From Theodoxus fluviatilis (taxonomy: Eukaryota; Mollusca; Gastropoda; Cycloneritida; Neritidae): 32,500 nucleotides of DNA. The stretch lies in contig JAWQFJ010017586.1 of assembly GCA_034096865.1 (NCBI GenBank), positions 55,001 to 87,500 on the forward strand, in the 5' to 3' direction. Both the position numbers and the translations under genes were made by a program. Below the pieces are notes generated by a model. That model made no database searches and had not been told where the DNA came from. It was given only the letters and a program-made list of their open reading frames with translations. Position 1 is the first letter of the stretch. Each line of letters starts with the position of its first letter. Of the stretch, positions 23,085-32,500 are shown piece by piece.

Positions 23085-23090
23085 ATGCAC
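22711..23090. repeat. (CATA)n array of about 72 copies, then (CA)n
   Basis: Nearly perfect CATA from 22711 to about 23000, with one TAAATA variant, followed by a degenerate border and (CA)n at about 23051-23079. Confidence 0.95.
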
Positions 23091-23100
23091 ACACATACCA

Positions 23101-23977
23101 CTGCACTCACGCACACTTATCGCTATTACCTAAAAAAGCGTCTTTTTCTATTGCAATTTTATCTTGGCTAACACGATAACACAATCTGTCGGGAGTGGAG
23201 CGTCCATACATCCCTTCAGAAAAGCAATTGAAACTTGATCTGATGCAAATTCTTGAGGGATATATGTTGTCTCCTCCCTACAAATAGAAATGCTTTTGAT
23301 GTTAAGGGGAAAAAACATCTTGCGTGAACGGTTTATTCCTCAACAACTCACAAATCTAACTGCCCGATTTCCCCGTGACTATTAAGTGTAATCTGCACGC
23401 ATTTTGTTAAGTTTCGGTTACTGTTTGAGGACATGGATCATACAAGTATCCCTATACATGTAAGAGTATTTCTGTTGCTAGAACTATGTGCCTAACATGG
23501 CTGCCTTGCAATTGAAACAGCTTTTGGTTCATGCAATACACGTTTCCAAGTGTGCGAACAGATATTTCATGGGACTTGTAAGTTACCAGAGATGATTTCA
23601 CGGTTTTGGACAGGTTCTACGCTCCCGGTGTTTCAAGTGAACTACTTCTGCCCGTCAGTCCGTGGGGACAAGCCTTGCCTTCAGCCATTGCTCTTACCCT
23701 CACAGGAGTCGGAAATGTGTCTCATTATATCTTCCTTTCGCATGCAAACGCTCACCTGTAGAATTACTGACACAGCTGCAAAGAAACAATAACCAAATAA
23801 CTACACTGATTTATCAAAACTCTATGCAAAACACATACAAATTTCATTTAAATCATTCCATCTTTCAAATCGAGATGTACGTCGGAACCGCGGAGCGAGT
23901 CGAAGCTCGGGCGACTGACAGAGAGATACATGATACAGCATGGCGTATTGTGTAGCTGAACAGTTTAAGGAGTTTCA
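23101..23977. other. No gene recognised
   Basis: Frames at 23550-23792 and 23662-23955 plus overlap and have no motif. Confidence 0.5.
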
Positions 23978-23982
23978 CCAGG

Positions 23983-24503
23983 AGCGGGTTTGAAAATAGG
24001 TAGTCGATCTTGGTCGCAAGACCTTGCTTCGCAGTACGAGCTAGCTATAAAAAAACTACCCAACGTGACGAACTAATGCGCATGCGTAGACGTCACGACA
24101 AGAGGTGAACTAGCCACATTTCAATGGCCGACGTGTTGCCGGTTCATTCAGAAAACGCTCTATTTCGAGATACTAGCAACCCATCCAAAGAAAATATAAG
24201 CCATGCACAGCATTAATTTATCAAAGGTGTATGTTGAATGCATTAATAGATCGTGAAACCTCCTACAGTTTACACATCGAATGCAGGTCAACGCAACCAC
24301 GCCGAACTTTTGTCTCCAAGATGGCGGCGCGCACTGTACTCATGCTGTCCGTCATCTTGAATCTTAAAAGCTAGGCACCTCTCCAGCTGCCTCGCTCAAT
24401 CTACGCTCGTCTTCGATTGGCTCGCTAGCAAGCAAAGAATGAAACTGCCCATTCGGCGAGATCTGCGTAGATCTACCGAGATCTTCGCATTTTCAAACCC
24501 GTC
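23983..24503. mobile_element. Non-autonomous TIR element, copy 1 (521 bp)
   Basis: The arms GCGGGTTTGAAAAT (left) and ATTTTCAAACCCG (right) are inverted repeats. The element is bounded by CCAGG at 23978-23982 and 24504-24508. It has no coding capacity. It is about 97% identical to copy 2 by eye. The internal sequence has CpG-rich blocks, a GACGTCAC half-CRE, an inverted CCAAT box and YY1-like CAAGATGGCGG. Superfamily unknown: a 5-bp target with this TIR fits no family that I can name safely. Confidence 0.7.
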
Positions 24504-24508
24504 CCAGG

Positions 24509-25030
24509 GGCGGGTTTCAAAATAGGTAGTCGATCTTGGTCGCAAGATCTTGCTTCGCAGTAAGAGCTAGCTAAAAAAGAAACTACCCAACGTGACGAAC
24601 TAATGCGCATGCGTAGACGTCACGACAAGAGGTGAACTAGCCACATTTTAATGGCCGACGTGTTGCCGGTTCACTCAGAAAACGCTCTATTTCGAGATAC
24701 TAGCAACCCATCCAAAGAAAATATAAGCCATGCACAGCATTAATTTATCAAAGGTGTATGTTGAATGCATTAATAGATCGTGAAACCTCCTACAGTTTAC
24801 ACATCGAATGCAGGTCAACGCATCCACGCCGAACTTTTGTCTCCAAGATGGCGGCGCGCACTGTACTCATGCTGTCCGCCATCTTGAATCTTAAAAGCTA
24901 GGCACCTCTCAAGCTGCCTCGCTCAATCTACGCTCGTCTACGATTGGCTCGCTAGCAAGCAAAGAATGAAACTGCCCATTCGGCGAGATCTGCGTAGATC
25001 TACCGAGATCTTCGCATTTTGAAACCCGCC
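24509..25030. mobile_element. Non-autonomous TIR element, copy 2 (522 bp), head-to-tail with copy 1
   Basis: Perfect terminal inverted repeats GGCGGGTTTCAAAAT and ATTTTGAAACCCGCC. CCAGG borders it at 24504-24508 and 25031-25035, so a single CCAGG separates the two copies. The third-from-core base of the TIR is C here and G in copy 1, with the matching change in each opposite arm. It also carries a perfect 11-bp inverted pair of YY1-like sites (24844-24854 and 24876-24886) and the palindrome GCAAGATCTTGC near the left arm. Confidence 0.75.
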
Positions 25031-25035
25031 CCAGG

Positions 25036-25789
25036 TGCAATAAAACACTTTCTTCCCCTTCTAGATCAAAGAAATAGACACAGCACGTTCCTGTTGGACC
25101 AAGCGCGACAGCCTTAAGGCACAGGAATTATAATTATCTACTGTGAAAATAAAAACGTAGTTGGGTTGGTCCCTTGAATAGACGGATTGTGGTGCCAAAT
25201 GCACGAGACCTTACAAGCCATGGCTTGCTGTTTTGAGGGACGTCTATCAGACATTATTACGTTCTAATTCAACAAATTCTACGTACTGAAAATGACATAA
25301 TCAGTTTTGCTTCGCTTTTCGCACCAGTCACTGAGTATTGGACAGAGGCCGTCTCATTAACTGAATAAGCATCAGCCGCAAGAAGAATTATTGCCTCATA
25401 GAAAAGAAACTACGCTCTTTTTAAAAAATAGATTTAAAGAGCATTTGCAAATTCATGTCATGTTCATCATCGGCGAAAGAGTGTGATAGCTTTTGACAAT
25501 GTAAAAATAACATTGCATTAGTCCTGTAAAAACAAATGTTCATGTTTCTTTACCGGCTCCATTTAACAGAATTACACGAAAACGGCTCGAAATGTTTTTT
25601 GTCTGTTGAGCAACAGTAAAGACAAGCCTTGCCGGAACGCTCTCTCTTCAGAAATCTCTTGTGACAGGAAAGAAATTGGAAGAAATACCTCGCAGGGAAG
25701 CTTTCGACATTTTCTCATGGAACCCTCTTCGACGGAGGACACTCTTGGTAAAGTGACTCTTTTACGTATACCTGTGAGTATGTGAGTGT
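25036..25789. other. No gene recognised
   Basis: AT-rich spacer. The minus frame 25572-25883 runs into the TG repeat and has no motif. Confidence 0.5.
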
Positions 25790-26645
25790 CCTCGCGAGCA
25801 TAAGTGTATGTATGTGTGTATATGTGTGTACGCGCGTGTGTGTGTATGTGTGTGTATGTGTGTGTGTGTGCGTGTGTGTGCAAACGTGCACGCGCTTGTA
25901 TGTGAGTGTGCGTGTGTGTGTGCGAACGTACGTGCGCGCTTGTGTGTGTGTGTGTGTATTTGTGTGCGTATGTGTTTGTGTCTGCATGTGTGTATGTATG
26001 TATGTGTGTGTATTTGTGTGTGTGTGTGTGTGTGTGTGCGTGCGTTTATGAGCGTGCAAATGTGTGAACATTTGGATGTGTGTGTGTTTGTGTAGGTGCG
26101 TGTGTTACATGCGAGTGTATGCGTGTTCGCACATCACGGTGGAATGGCAAAGTGCGTGCGCGTATATAGGAGTGTGTGCGTGTGAATGTGTGTGTGTATG
26201 TGTGCGTGCGTGCGTGCGTGTTTGTGTGTGCGAGCGTATGTGTGTGTGCGTGCGTATGTGTGTGTTTTGTGCGTATGTATGCGCGTGCGCGCGTGTGATT
26301 GCGTGCATACGTGTTTGTGTGCTTACGTGCATGCATGCGTGTATGTGTGTGTGTGCATGCATGTATGTGCGCATGCGTGTGTGTGTATGTGTGTGTGTAC
26401 GTATGTGTGTGTGTTGTGCGTGTGTGTGCGCGTGCGCGCGTGTGCGTGCTTGTGTGCATGCGTGTGTGTGTGTGTGCGAGCGTGCATGCGTGTGTATGTG
26501 CATGCGTGTGTATGTGTGTGTATGTGTGTGTATGTGTGTGTGGGTGTATGCGTGTGTATGTAAGTGTGCATGCGTGCGCTTGTGTGTGTGTGCGTGCATG
26601 CGTGTGTATGTAAGTGTGCATGCGTGCGCTTGTGTGTATGTGTGT
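25790..26645. repeat. Long alternating purine-pyrimidine (TG)n-type array
   Basis: About 850 bp of TG with TA, CG and CA variants (TGTGTATG, TGCGTGCG, GCGCGTGC). A 43-bp block (GTGTATGTAAGTGTGCATGC...) is duplicated at about 26551 and 26602. Several frames are open on both strands only because the repeat lacks stops. The sequence is prone to Z-DNA. Confidence 0.9.
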
Positions 26646-26793
26646 TCAAACGCTTATCAGGGCAGAAGACAGGAGCATCTCCTGGTGGGCCAAGCATCCC
26701 TAGTTAATCTGTACTCCCTTCTTACACTCGGATTCTGAAGCAGCCGACAACGAGCAAACAACGGCAAATATCCTGGGTCAGCAAGAATGAGTT

Positions 26794-27390
<597 letters not shown>

Positions 27391-27840
27391 ATTGAATTTA
27401 TTTCGGCCGACGACCCATCATTGATTACATTATGTACATGCCTGTGTAAAATATCTGGCATTTTCTTACATAATCAAATAATGTGTAAAATGCACTATGT
27501 GAAAATACGTTATGGACAAGTTACAATTTACGTAAAATGCAATTCTCACAACTAATAGCTGTACTTCATAAATATCATTATTTTGTTTGCATAAACTTTC
27601 TCATACAAGGATCTATACAGTGTTTTGACTTCATAATTCCGTGGATTAGAGATAGGGGGTTGTTAGGCATCTCTTAAATATGTACAGCAGTTGATTTTTA
27701 ATTTGCATTTTAAAATAAGTTGGTCTTTGTCTTGAATGTGTACTTTATATCACACCTATATGATCCTTTTTCCACACGTACATATATTCGCGCATTGGGT
27801 TTTTATATAAAGTTTTCATCAGAATAATGTACAGTGTCAA

Positions 27841-28353
27841 TTAATTAAGTAGTTGTGGTTGATGAGCTTCTTCTACCGCCTGGTTGCGCAGTTTCGGGGC
27901 ATAAAAGATGAACATAGCTACGTCCCTTGTTTTACATACACCACGGCCATTGACCATATATTTCAATGTTGGATGGACAGTCATTCGAGTATACTTTGTT
28001 ATGTATTTATTTATAATTTCGTCATATTTATAGCATTTGAACAGAAAATGTTCTTCATTTTCAGTTTCATTTGGGCAAAATGGGCACCTGGTATCTGACA
28101 CTTGGACATTAATGTATGGTTTATTCATATTTAGTTCATTTATTCCCAATCTAAATCTGACAAATATATCCCTGATTTTTTTTTCATTGAGATACTTCTC
28201 AGCTATAAGTTTGTCTTTATAAGTCTTGTATATCGAGAATCGTTGACTGCTGCCAAGTTTGGCACACCATTCCTGATAGAAGCAGTCTTGGAGTCTTTGT
28301 TTTAGATATAGTTGGAAGGTTACCCCGCCTGCGGTTCCACCGTTCTGCCACAC
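27841..28353 (-). pseudogene. LINE-B ORF2 C-terminal part with zinc knuckle
   Basis: 170 codons ending in TAA. The sequence RDIFVRFRLGINELNMNK aligns with LINE-A RDVFIRFRMGITELYIHK. It is followed by CPFC and, seven residues later, EEHFLFKC, the C-terminal CCHC knuckle. The apparent start is a GTG inside the ORF, not a real start. The preceding 28354-28512 carries two or more stops in the homologous frame (after ERFN and after AVKNV). Confidence 0.8.
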
Positions 28354-29035
28354 AAAATCATAACCACATTTGTTTACACATTTTTTACAGCGTAAGGCTA
28401 GTTGAATCTTTCTGGTATGCTTGATTTCAGCAGCATAAGATAGGCCTGTTTGGGTAACCTGTCAATAGGCATAGCGCTGAGTCTCAGCCAGAATTTGATT
28501 GCTTTCATCGTACTATTTACAGACAAAGTATCTTCCCATTTCTTCATATATCATACTATTTGGAGATCTAGCTTCTACGTTTAAAAATCTTTTACAAGCA
28601 AACATGTGCGTCTTTTCTACATTCTCTTGTTTATATAGACCCCAAATTTCTGCACCATATAATAATGTGGGTTGTATTTGAGCATCAAATAACCTGAAAT
28701 AAACCTCTGTGTTCATGCTACGAAGACGCCACATTGTTCTCAGGAGTTGCACAATCTTCTGTTTGGCCCTTACCGCTTGATTCTCGAGAGCCCCCTTTAT
28801 GGACAGTTTTGTCGTAAGTACAAATCCCAGGTATTTGTAAGCATTCACAACTTCAAGTTTCTTCCCATCTAGCTGCCATCTTTCCCCTTGTGCTAGGTGT
28901 CTCCCTCGACGAAAAACCATAACCTTAGTTTTATTAGTATTTACAGTAAGACCAAGCTCTTTGGATTTGTACTGCAGATTACTAATTTGGCATTGAAGTC
29001 CTGCTGGTGTGGTCGACAGCAGCTCAATGTTATCA
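28354..29035 (-). pseudogene. LINE-B ORF2 middle part, frameshifted
   Basis: From the insertion edge the frame reads through TKVMVFRRG, YKYLGF, FDAQIQPTLLYGAEIWGL and YEEMGRY. It then ends at a TAG (28513-28515). The homologous sequence continues one frame over as TLSVNSTMKAIKFWLRLSA, showing a +1 frameshift near 28527. LINE-A has MGRFPLYISAILRSVKYWLK at the same place. Confidence 0.8.
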
Positions 29036-29924
29036 AAGATTATAGGTTACACAAAGATAGCTCATTAGCTCATTGTTGTGGGGATCGAGACACGTTGCGC
29101 CCCAAGCGGCTAGAACTATGGGGAAGTAATCACAACGCTTAGAGACATGTAAAAGTGCTTGTTTGTCGACGCGTTTCTGATGCGTTCCGATCATGTTTGC
29201 GAATACATTTACGGTGTAATGTGTAATAAAATGATTTGCTGCAATAATGGGGGTGTTTTGGCTTTGTTTTTTGTAGCAGGCGTTGTGAAATCGAAATATT
29301 TGGTTCATCGAAATGGATGGTTCTGCGCATGCGCGTGAGCCTATAGTCCGTTTAAACATTGCTCTGTCAGTGAAGACGCTACTGACTTCGCACGCCCGGG
29401 GAGTTATGCCAAAAATCCGGCCGCGTTAAAGCATGCAAAAATATTAATTAGATTAAAAACTAATCGAAAATAGTCATATTAGACTGTTTTAACGTATACT
29501 TTCTGCACAAAACCCACAGAAGATAAGTAAACAAACCTCACCGTATGTACCTAGATGGCTAGCAGACGAATAATCTTTGTCTCTACTGACAGAGAAATGT
29601 TGAAACGGACTATAGGCTCACGATTCGATGAACCAAATATTTCGATTTCACAACGCCTGCTACAAAAAACAAAGCCAAAACACCCCCATTATTGCAGCAA
29701 ATCATTTTATTACACATTACACCGTAAATGTATTCGCAAACATGATCGGAACGCATCAGAAACGCGTCGACAAACAAGCACTTTTACATGTCTCTAAGCG
29801 TTGTGATTACTTCCCCATAGTTCTAGCCGCTTGGGGCGCTGCGTTTCCGAGAGTCTTGTAACTTTATATAGCAAAAGATCGGCATGAGCTATCTTTGTGT
29901 AACCTATAATCTTTTATGTTATCA
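29027..29924. mobile_element. 880-bp long-TIR DNA element, Mutator-like by structure, nested in LINE-B
   Basis: Element 29036-29915 is flanked by the 9-bp duplication ATGTTATCA (29027-29035 and 29916-29924). The terminal inverted repeats are about 330 bp each (29036-29371 and 29585-29915), beginning AAGATTATAGGTTACAC. The arms differ by a 20-bp indel with GCGCATGCGC in the left arm and by a 40-bp replaced block near the ends. Only about 210 bp lie between the arms. The near-identical frames 29033-29359 minus and 29628-29861 plus are the two arms, not a protein. Long TIRs with a 9-bp duplication are typical of Mutator-like elements; that assignment is inference. Confidence 0.75.
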
Positions 29925-30567
29925 GCAAATACAAGCAAGAATAATTCTGTCAAACCAGAGACCATCTACACTCCGTGTCTTCCATGCGTGCTCACATAAT
30001 CTGCTACATTATTGATGAAAAGAGAAAAAATTGTCGCGCTCTCGATTCCGCCTTGCTTCACGCCGGCGAAGCACTCAAAGAATTCGGACATGGTCCATTT
30101 CCATCGAACACAAGCTTGTACTTCGGCATACATTGCTTTCATCATTTTGATTAGCTTTGTGGACAGTTTTGCTTTTGTGAGGATGTTCCAGAGACTTGCT
30201 CGATTCACAGAATCAAAGGCTTTTTGATAGTCCACAAAGGCTACGTACAATATCCCTCTTCCCCCACCATATACATTTTTGACAGCTAAAGCATAGAGTG
30301 TAAGTATATGATGAATCGTAGAGTGATCCGTCCTAAATCCGGCTTGTTCTATACAAAACTTGTTCTTATCTTCCGCCCACCTCTGCAGGCGTCTGGTCAG
30401 AACAAATGAAAATAGTTTTCTCAGAGTGTTTAGTAATGATATACCTCTGTAGCTCTGTGGGTCAACTTTGTCACCTGATTTAAATATAGGCACTATAAGT
30501 GATCGGCTTCAGCTTTTGGGGAAATATTGTTTTTCATACATTGTATTGAACAATAGGATAAGAGAGA
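29916..30567 (-). pseudogene. LINE-B RT N-terminal half, with nonsense changes
   Basis: Order: LFNTMYEKQYFPKS, a TGA where Trp is expected (LINE-A has LFPRLW), then SLIVPIFKSGDK, SYRGISLLN, EQAGFRTDHSTI, YVAFVDYQKAFDSVNR and GVKQGGIESATIFSLFINN. A TAG follows HGV. In frame after it comes VSGLTELFLLVFADN, so the catalytic FADD is FADN (29929-29918), a second-Asp change. The MULE-like element inserted right after this codon. With the insertion and one target copy removed, the frame continues DNIELLSTTPAGLQ, confirming the join. Confidence 0.85.
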
Positions 30568-30826
30568 AAGAGAGAGAGAGAGAGAGAGACAGAGACAGAG
30601 AGAGAGACAGAGACAGAGAGAGAGACAGAGAGAGAGACAGAGAGAGAGGCAGACAGACAGAGACAGAGAGAGAGAGAGAGAGAGACGGGGAGAGAAAGAT
30701 AGACAGACAGACGGAGAGAGAAAGGGAGGAAGAGAGAGATAGACAGACAGACGGAGAGAGAAAGGGAGGGAGAGAGAGATAGACAGGCAGACGGAGAGAG
30801 AGATAGACAGATAGACGGAGAGAGAG

Positions 30827-30887
<61 letters not shown>

Positions 30888-30898
30888 CAGGCAGGCAG
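30557..30898. repeat. Compound (GA)n/(CAGA)n/(TAGA)n array
   Basis: About 340 bp of GA with ACAGAG, CAGACAGACGG and GATAGATAG blocks. A block of about 46 bp with GATAGACAGACAGACGGAG is tandemly duplicated (about 30698 and 30740). It ends in GGCAGGCAGGC. It borders the truncated 5' end of LINE-B. Confidence 0.9.
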
Positions 30899-31404
30899 GC
30901 GAAATCCGAGCAGGTCAAACTGTTTCAAGAAATTAAATGTAGCGACAAGTGTGCGGTGTAAATAGAGGAAAAGCACCCATGAATGACCTTCCAAAAACTT
31001 CAAGATTTACTGTGATCGACATATGACTTGTTTACCCACAGATATGTAAAGGCAAATTATTTATTTTTTAAAAACCCACACACAGTCATGTATAGCACTG
31101 ATGCAGATTTGGACCAACATGCGGGAAATCTGCCTCGAACATCAAGTCGGACAATAATCCAGGCACGTCACCTCAAACGACTGCAGAGATCATGCTTCCC
31201 ACGATAGTCATTGCAAACGTCGCTTGGAGTAGTATTCGCTTTCAATGCATCGTTTGGATGTTCGATACGGTTTTCTCCTCTTAATGCAGTTATATAAATT
31301 ACCTGAACCTATAGATAGTGCGCGATTTCTTTGGGGTGCAAAAATCAATTTAGAAATTTTTTGTTAGCAAATCATGGTGAGTGAACTACAACCACTATCC
31401 AGAC
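30899..31404. other. No gene recognised
   Basis: AT-rich single-copy DNA with stops in all frames. If the exon at 32053-32152 is real, this lies in its first intron. Confidence 0.45.
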
Positions 31405-31410
31405 ACTAGC

Positions 31411-31411
31411 C

Positions 31412-31466
<55 letters not shown>

Positions 31467-31957
31467 GACAGAGAGAGACAGAGATAGAGAAAGAGAGACA
31501 GAGAGAGACAGAGATAAACAACAGAGATGTGAGAGGGAGGCAGAGATAGAGATAAACGACACAGAGAGATGTGTGAGAGAGAAGCGTGAAATATAAAGAG
31601 AAGAGGGATACACGACACTGAGAGAAATAAAAGCGAATAAGAGAGAAAACCAAAGAAAAGCGAGAGAGAGAGAGAGAGAGAGAGAGATAGTGAGAGAGAG
31701 GCGAGATAGAAATGAGAGCGCGAGAGAAACGAGAGAGAAATGAAGAGATAAGTGAGAGAAAAAACGAGGAGATAACTAAATAGACAAATGAGAGATGAAT
31801 GAGAGATACATGAGAGATAAATGAGAAATAAATTAGAGAGAGAGAAACGATGGAAAAAACGAGAGTGAGAGAAGATAGAAACAGCGAGAGACAGAAACAG
31901 CGAGAGACAGAAACAGCGAGAGACAGAAACAGCGAGAGACAGAAACAACGAGAGAAA
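31411..31957. repeat. GA-rich degenerate array ending in a 16-bp minisatellite
   Basis: GA with ACAGAG, ATAAACAA and GAGATAAATGA variants over about 460 bp, then about 4.5 copies of a 16-bp unit AACAGCGAGAGACAGA (31880-31950). Confidence 0.9.
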
Positions 31958-32052
31958 CAATGCAAATCACACCAAAAAGAGAAATGGACAAGTACACACA
32001 GAAACACAAGTAATTGAAATTACCGACTACAGGACAGGTGGGACAGTCCTAC

Positions 32053-32152
32053 CTGAGGCGGAAGGCAGCAGTAGAAGCAGGCAGAGGAGAAGGGCCACGT
32101 TGCAGGGTGACATCTTGGCCAGAGGAGAGGGGCTGTGGGCTGCTGTCACCAT
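32053..32152 (-). CDS. Candidate first coding exon of a secreted or membrane host protein (signal peptide)
   Basis: On the minus strand an ATG at 32152 in a strong context (GAACCATGG) and a second in-frame ATG at 32113 lead into MSPCNVALLLCLLLLLPSAS, a textbook signal peptide: short n-region, 10-11 residue Leu-rich core, then a small-residue cleavage region. The codons end at CAG|GTAGGA, a good 5' splice site (exon end 32053, GT at 32052-32051), giving a phase-1 intron after the signal peptide, the usual pattern in genes for extracellular proteins. GC-rich promoter-like DNA lies just upstream. Downstream exons are not recognised in the window, so the gene identity is unknown. The intron would contain the repeats to the left. 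Confidence 0.5.
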
Positions 32153-32224
32153 GGTTCAGACCGACTATGGGCTTCCGTTGACTAACTTCTGTCCTGCTTT
32201 CGCACGCCGATGCCCCTCTCTCGC

Positions 32225-32450
32225 CTCTGACTGCAGCGTCCAAGCTCGGTGCTTTTTAATCGCTCACTCTCTACCTCCCACGCCCAGCCTCTCTCTGAAG
32301 CAGCGTGGCCGCTAAAAGAAAGCGATCCACCTTTCGCAGCGGGTGGACAATCGTCCCTGTTCACGTGACGTGACGTACGTAGCGGCAGCGGCAACGCTGG
32401 GATGACGTGGAGAGGCGGAGAGAGCGATCGCTTTGGGCGGGAGGGCGGGT
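32225..32450 (-). promoter_or_regulatory. Candidate promoter of the minus-strand host gene
   Basis: The AT-rich box ATTAAAAA (32260-32253) lies about 29 bases upstream of a TCAGAG initiator-like site (A at 32228). Further upstream are three TGACG half-CREs (32366-32370, 32371-32375, 32403-32407), an overlapping E-box CACGTG (32362-32367), and two GGGCGG-type GC boxes (32435-32449). The stretch is GC- and CpG-rich, unlike most of the window. Confidence 0.4.
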
Positions 32451-32500
32451 AGATAGACAGGCGGAGAATGCAGAGAGCCTGGCCAGGGGGAGGCAGGCAG

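Noticed and set aside
21997..23133. 378-residue His/Thr/Ile-rich reading frame, and Cys/Val/Met-rich frames on the other strand
   Set aside because: Direct translations of (CATA)n and related repeats, open in several frames only because the repeat lacks stops.
25715..26738. Long Cys/Val and His/Thr frames on both strands
   Set aside because: Translations of the TG array.
29628..29861. Duplicate 77-codon protein also present at 29033-29359 minus
   Set aside because: The similarity comes from the two inverted arms of the same DNA element; the sequence has no domain.
29041..29910. TA target duplication (mariner-type) for the long-TIR element
   Set aside because: The inverted repeat extends beyond the TA on both sides, and a 9-bp duplication outside it restores the LINE-B reading frame.

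Overview
This is a window of repeat-rich invertebrate genomic DNA. It is metazoan, and a marine mollusc or related lophotrochozoan is plausible (inference). Reasons: almost every long coding frame is a LINE, the single-copy DNA is AT-rich and without operons, microsatellites are long and compound, and one LINE ORF1 carries a 2A-like motif of a kind known from mollusc, echinoderm and amphioxus non-LTR elements.

Layout. 1-8638: mostly unassigned DNA with a (GA)n tract at 359-567 and a degenerate SWIM-type zinc-finger fragment at about 4967-5343. 8650-14125: an apparently full-length minus-strand LINE (LINE-A), with Inr+DPE promoter, four repeat units of about 160-185 bp in the leader, ORF1 (hydrophobic segment, 2A-like motif, coiled coil, RRM-like domain), one in-frame UAG, ORF2 (APE endonuclease, reverse transcriptase, CCHC knuckle), a 3' GGCC hairpin, AATAAA and a (TTCG)n tail. 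14126-14744: (GA)n. 15227-16362: a plus-strand element of about 1.1 kb with one ORF, no reverse transcriptase, and the same kind of 5' and 3' ends (a candidate half-LINE). 16374-16475: a third 3' end of that type. 17771-18973: pyrimidine and purine tracts. 19455-19641: a short retroposon with an 11-bp target duplication. 21548-23090: CCTG, CATA, CATG, CGCA and CA arrays with a 90-bp island. 23983-25030: two head-to-tail copies of a 521/522-bp inverted-repeat element. 25790-27390: TG, CAGA, TAGA and GA arrays. 27386-30567: a decayed minus-strand LINE (LINE-B) split at its RT active site by an 880-bp long-TIR DNA element (29036-29915). 30557-31957: more GA-rich arrays. 32053-32500: a GC-rich promoter and candidate signal-peptide exon of a host gene on the minus strand.

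The most interesting theme is that all four LINE-type elements lie in (TC)n/(GA)n microsatellite with the same polarity: read in the element's sense direction, (TC)n flanks both sides. Their 3' ends share a GGCC-type hairpin, AATAAA and a TTC-containing tail that runs into (TC)n. Both elements with an intact 5' end begin at the last TC and have a DPE-like sequence at +28. This suggests a LINE family with microsatellite target preference and a non-autonomous partner that uses the same machinery. The 2A-like motif in ORF1 and the single UAG between ORF1 and ORF2 suggest unusual translation. All motif readings were made by eye; no search or alignment program was run.
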